Assembly: GCA_030619425.1 (NCBI GenBank) | Contig: JAUXBJ010000175.1 | Location: 1-5,372, forward strand | Direction: 5' to 3' | Origin: a bacterium | Lineage (GTDB): Bacteria > Zixibacteria > MSB-5A5 > GN15 > FEB-12 | DNA length: 5,372 bases | Part shown: one piece after another, positions 4,524 through 5,372 of the stretch | Numbering within the stretch: position 1 is the stretch's first letter | Layout of the letters: each line of letters opens with the position of its first letter | Notes under the pieces: model-generated | The model's database searches: none | Told to the model about the DNA's origin: nothing | The model's input: only the letters and a program-made list of their open reading frames with translations | Translations under genes and position numbers: made by a program

Positions 4524-5090
4524 ATGCGAACGGTACTACTAACATATTTGATTATCATCCTGGTGCTCATGGCCGGGTGTGCGATCGACGAGTCATCGCA
4601 ATCCGGACCGGACAGTGATGCCGACAGCAGCCAACTGCTTGGCACCGAACTCAAGAAGGCTAAGATTTTCCTGTACGACGGCGGTCGCATTACCACCGAA
4701 ATCCTCTCGGAACGCATAGTTGAGTACGAGCCGCTCGACTCCGCCATGTCCTATGGCGTGCACGTCACTACCTATGATTCCACGGGCAAAGCCGCCGGCT
4801 GGGTGATAGCCGACTCGGCGGTCGTCCGCGAGAAAACCGGACTGTTGGATCTGTTCGGCCATGTCATTCTGGTCAATCAGATAGGCACCCGGCTCAAGAC
4901 CGACTATCTCCGCTGGAACTCGGAAACCGACCGGATGGACACGGAGTCGTTTGTCGACATTCAGAGAGGCGAGGATTGGGTAACCGGCTGGGGACTCGAG
5001 GCCGATGGCAACCTCAACTGGTACCATATCAAGAGGGTGAAGGAAGTCCACGGCAACCTCTCGAACATCGGCGCCTTCGGCGAACCGTAA
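4524..5090 (+). CDS. lptC: LPS export periplasmic protein LptC, lipoprotein form
   Basis: This 188-residue protein starts with a lipoprotein signal: hydrophobic residues 3-16, then the lipobox LMAGC with acylated Cys19. An acidic/Ser-rich linker (22-37) leads into the LptC/YrbK-type beta-jellyroll (about 42-180). Family-like blocks are GGRITTEILSERIVEYE (53-69), GWVIADSAVV (92-101), LLDLFGHVILVNQIGTRLKTDYLRW (107-131) and DRMDTESFVDIQRGEDWVTGWGLEADGNL (136-164). LptC takes LPS from LptB2FG and hands it to LptA. The E. coli protein has an uncleaved membrane anchor, so the lipid anchor is a difference. Residue +2 is Ala, not the inner-membrane Asp of enterobacteria. Its place behind Kdo and lipid A genes supports the call. 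lptA and lptB do not follow. No strong Shine-Dalgarno is visible; an out-of-frame ATG-TAA (4519-4524) overlaps the start. Confidence 0.85.
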   Translation: MRTVLLTYLIIILVLMAGCAIDESSQSGPDSDADSSQLLGTELKKAKIFLYDGGRITTEILSERIVEYEPLDSAMSYGVHVTTYDSTGKAAGWVIADSAVVREKTGLLDLFGHVILVNQIGTRLKTDYLRWNSETDRMDTESFVDIQRGEDWVTGWGLEADGNLNWYHIKRVKEVHGNLSNIGAFGEP

Positions 5091-5263
5091 GCTACGACTC
5101 CGCTCATGGTTCGTACGCTCATGGTTCGACTCCGCTCACCATGAGGTGCCTGTAAACGATAGCCCCCAAACCTCACCCTGCCTACTGAAATCGCACAGTT
5201 ACAGTAAGCCGTCGAAACGGCGCGCATAGCGGATAAGACCCATTTATGGGCGGCTTGACCGTG
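5091..5263. other. Convergent intergenic region with repeats and weak hairpins
   Basis: There is no gene between the convergent lptC and the minus-strand membrane gene. It holds the repeat cluster at 5095-5145 and small stems at 5183-5187/5202-5206 (TACTG/CAGTA) and 5208-5221 (GCCGT, loop CGAA, ACGGC). A further stem at 5239-5250 (CCCAT, TT, ATGGG) lies just past the minus-strand stop and is followed on that strand by TCTTAT. None has a real T-run, so no confident terminator can be named for either gene. Confidence 0.55.
5095..5145. repeat. Palindromic repeat, loop-conserved family, copy 2, with tandem duplication
   Basis: The arms CTCATGGT (5118-5125) and ACCATGAG (5138-5145) pair perfectly around the 12-nt loop TCGACTCCGCTC. 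CGCTCATGGTTCG occurs twice, at 5101-5113 and 5116-5128, a 15-nt period. CGACTCCGCTCA also occurs twice, at 5095-5106 and 5127-5138. This looks like a full unit joined to a partial duplicate. It begins 4 bases after the lptC stop. The related copy is at 497-522. Confidence 0.75.
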
Positions 5264-5372
5264 CTACATCCTGAAAATCACCGACTCGCGCTCAAACCAT
5301 TTCTTGCAGAACACGAGGCTCAGCGCCGCGAGAATCGAGTTCGACAAGAGAGCCACGATCACATAGTTCCAC
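5264..5372 (-). CDS. C-terminal end of a membrane protein (cut by window edge), possibly an ABC permease
   Basis: On the minus strand a frame is open from the window edge to TAG at 5264-5266, giving 35 residues that begin WNYVIVALLSNSILAALSLV and end FCKKWFERESVIFRM. The first 21 or so residues form a hydrophobic membrane segment, followed by a short basic/charged tail. This hydrophobic-helix plus KKWFERESVIFR ending is typical of ABC-2/NatB-like transporter permeases, but 35 residues are too few to assign a family firmly. It converges on lptC and is not part of the LPS operon. It is less likely to be a chance frame because of the clean helix-plus-tail pattern; the bulk of the gene lies outside the window. 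Confidence 0.6.
   Translation of the reverse strand, partial: WNYVIVALLSNSILAALSLVFCKKWFERESVIFRM

Noticed and set aside
4089..4747. Minus-strand frames opposite the acyltransferase and lptC
   Set aside because: They are shadows of two recognised genes with low-complexity, unrecognisable products and no start context.

Overview
The window looks like a chromosomal segment of a moderately GC-rich, Gram-negative, LPS-making bacterium. It carries Kdo synthesis genes (kdsA, kdsC, kdsD), a lipid A-type acyltransferase and an LptC-like LPS-export protein. The KdsA is of the metal-dependent, Aquifex-like type, LptC is predicted to be a lipoprotein, and dispersed palindromic repeats are abundant. This would suit an uncultured lineage of the FCB/Zixibacteria kind, but that placement is a guess from general resemblance. 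No 16S rRNA or other phylogenetic marker was used.

Layout. 1-474: C-terminal part of a class II fumarase (fumC), cut by the left edge. 475-733: no convincing gene; a run of five or six short palindromes, beginning right after a perfect but apparently orphaned Shine-Dalgarno sequence. 734-1024, minus strand: a small solo GIY-YIG nuclease domain gene. 1025-1257: three more palindromic units of different sequence, then the kdsA leader. 1258-4466: a tightly packed plus-strand operon kdsA-kdsC-kdsD-acyltransferase, with gaps of 7 nt, a 4-nt ATGA overlap, and 2 nt. 4467-4523: a short AT-rich leader. 4524-5090: lptC-like lipoprotein gene. 5091-5263: repeats and weak hairpins. 5264-5372, minus strand: the last 35 codons of a membrane protein, possibly an ABC-type permease, converging on lptC.

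How the genes work together. KdsD isomerises ribulose-5-phosphate to arabinose-5-phosphate. KdsA condenses this with phosphoenolpyruvate to Kdo-8-phosphate, and KdsC dephosphorylates it to Kdo. The acyltransferase probably adds a secondary acyl chain to (Kdo-)lipid A, and LptC would pass finished LPS across the periplasm. kdsB, waaA, lptA and lptB are not in the window; the LPS run ends at lptC, where the transcription direction flips.

The most unusual part is the repeat island at 475-1257. Several unrelated palindrome families crowd around a lone GIY-YIG nuclease gene, and one loop-conserved, stem-variable palindrome recurs 4.6 kb away behind lptC. This could be a nuclease-associated dispersed repeat system, but that is inference.
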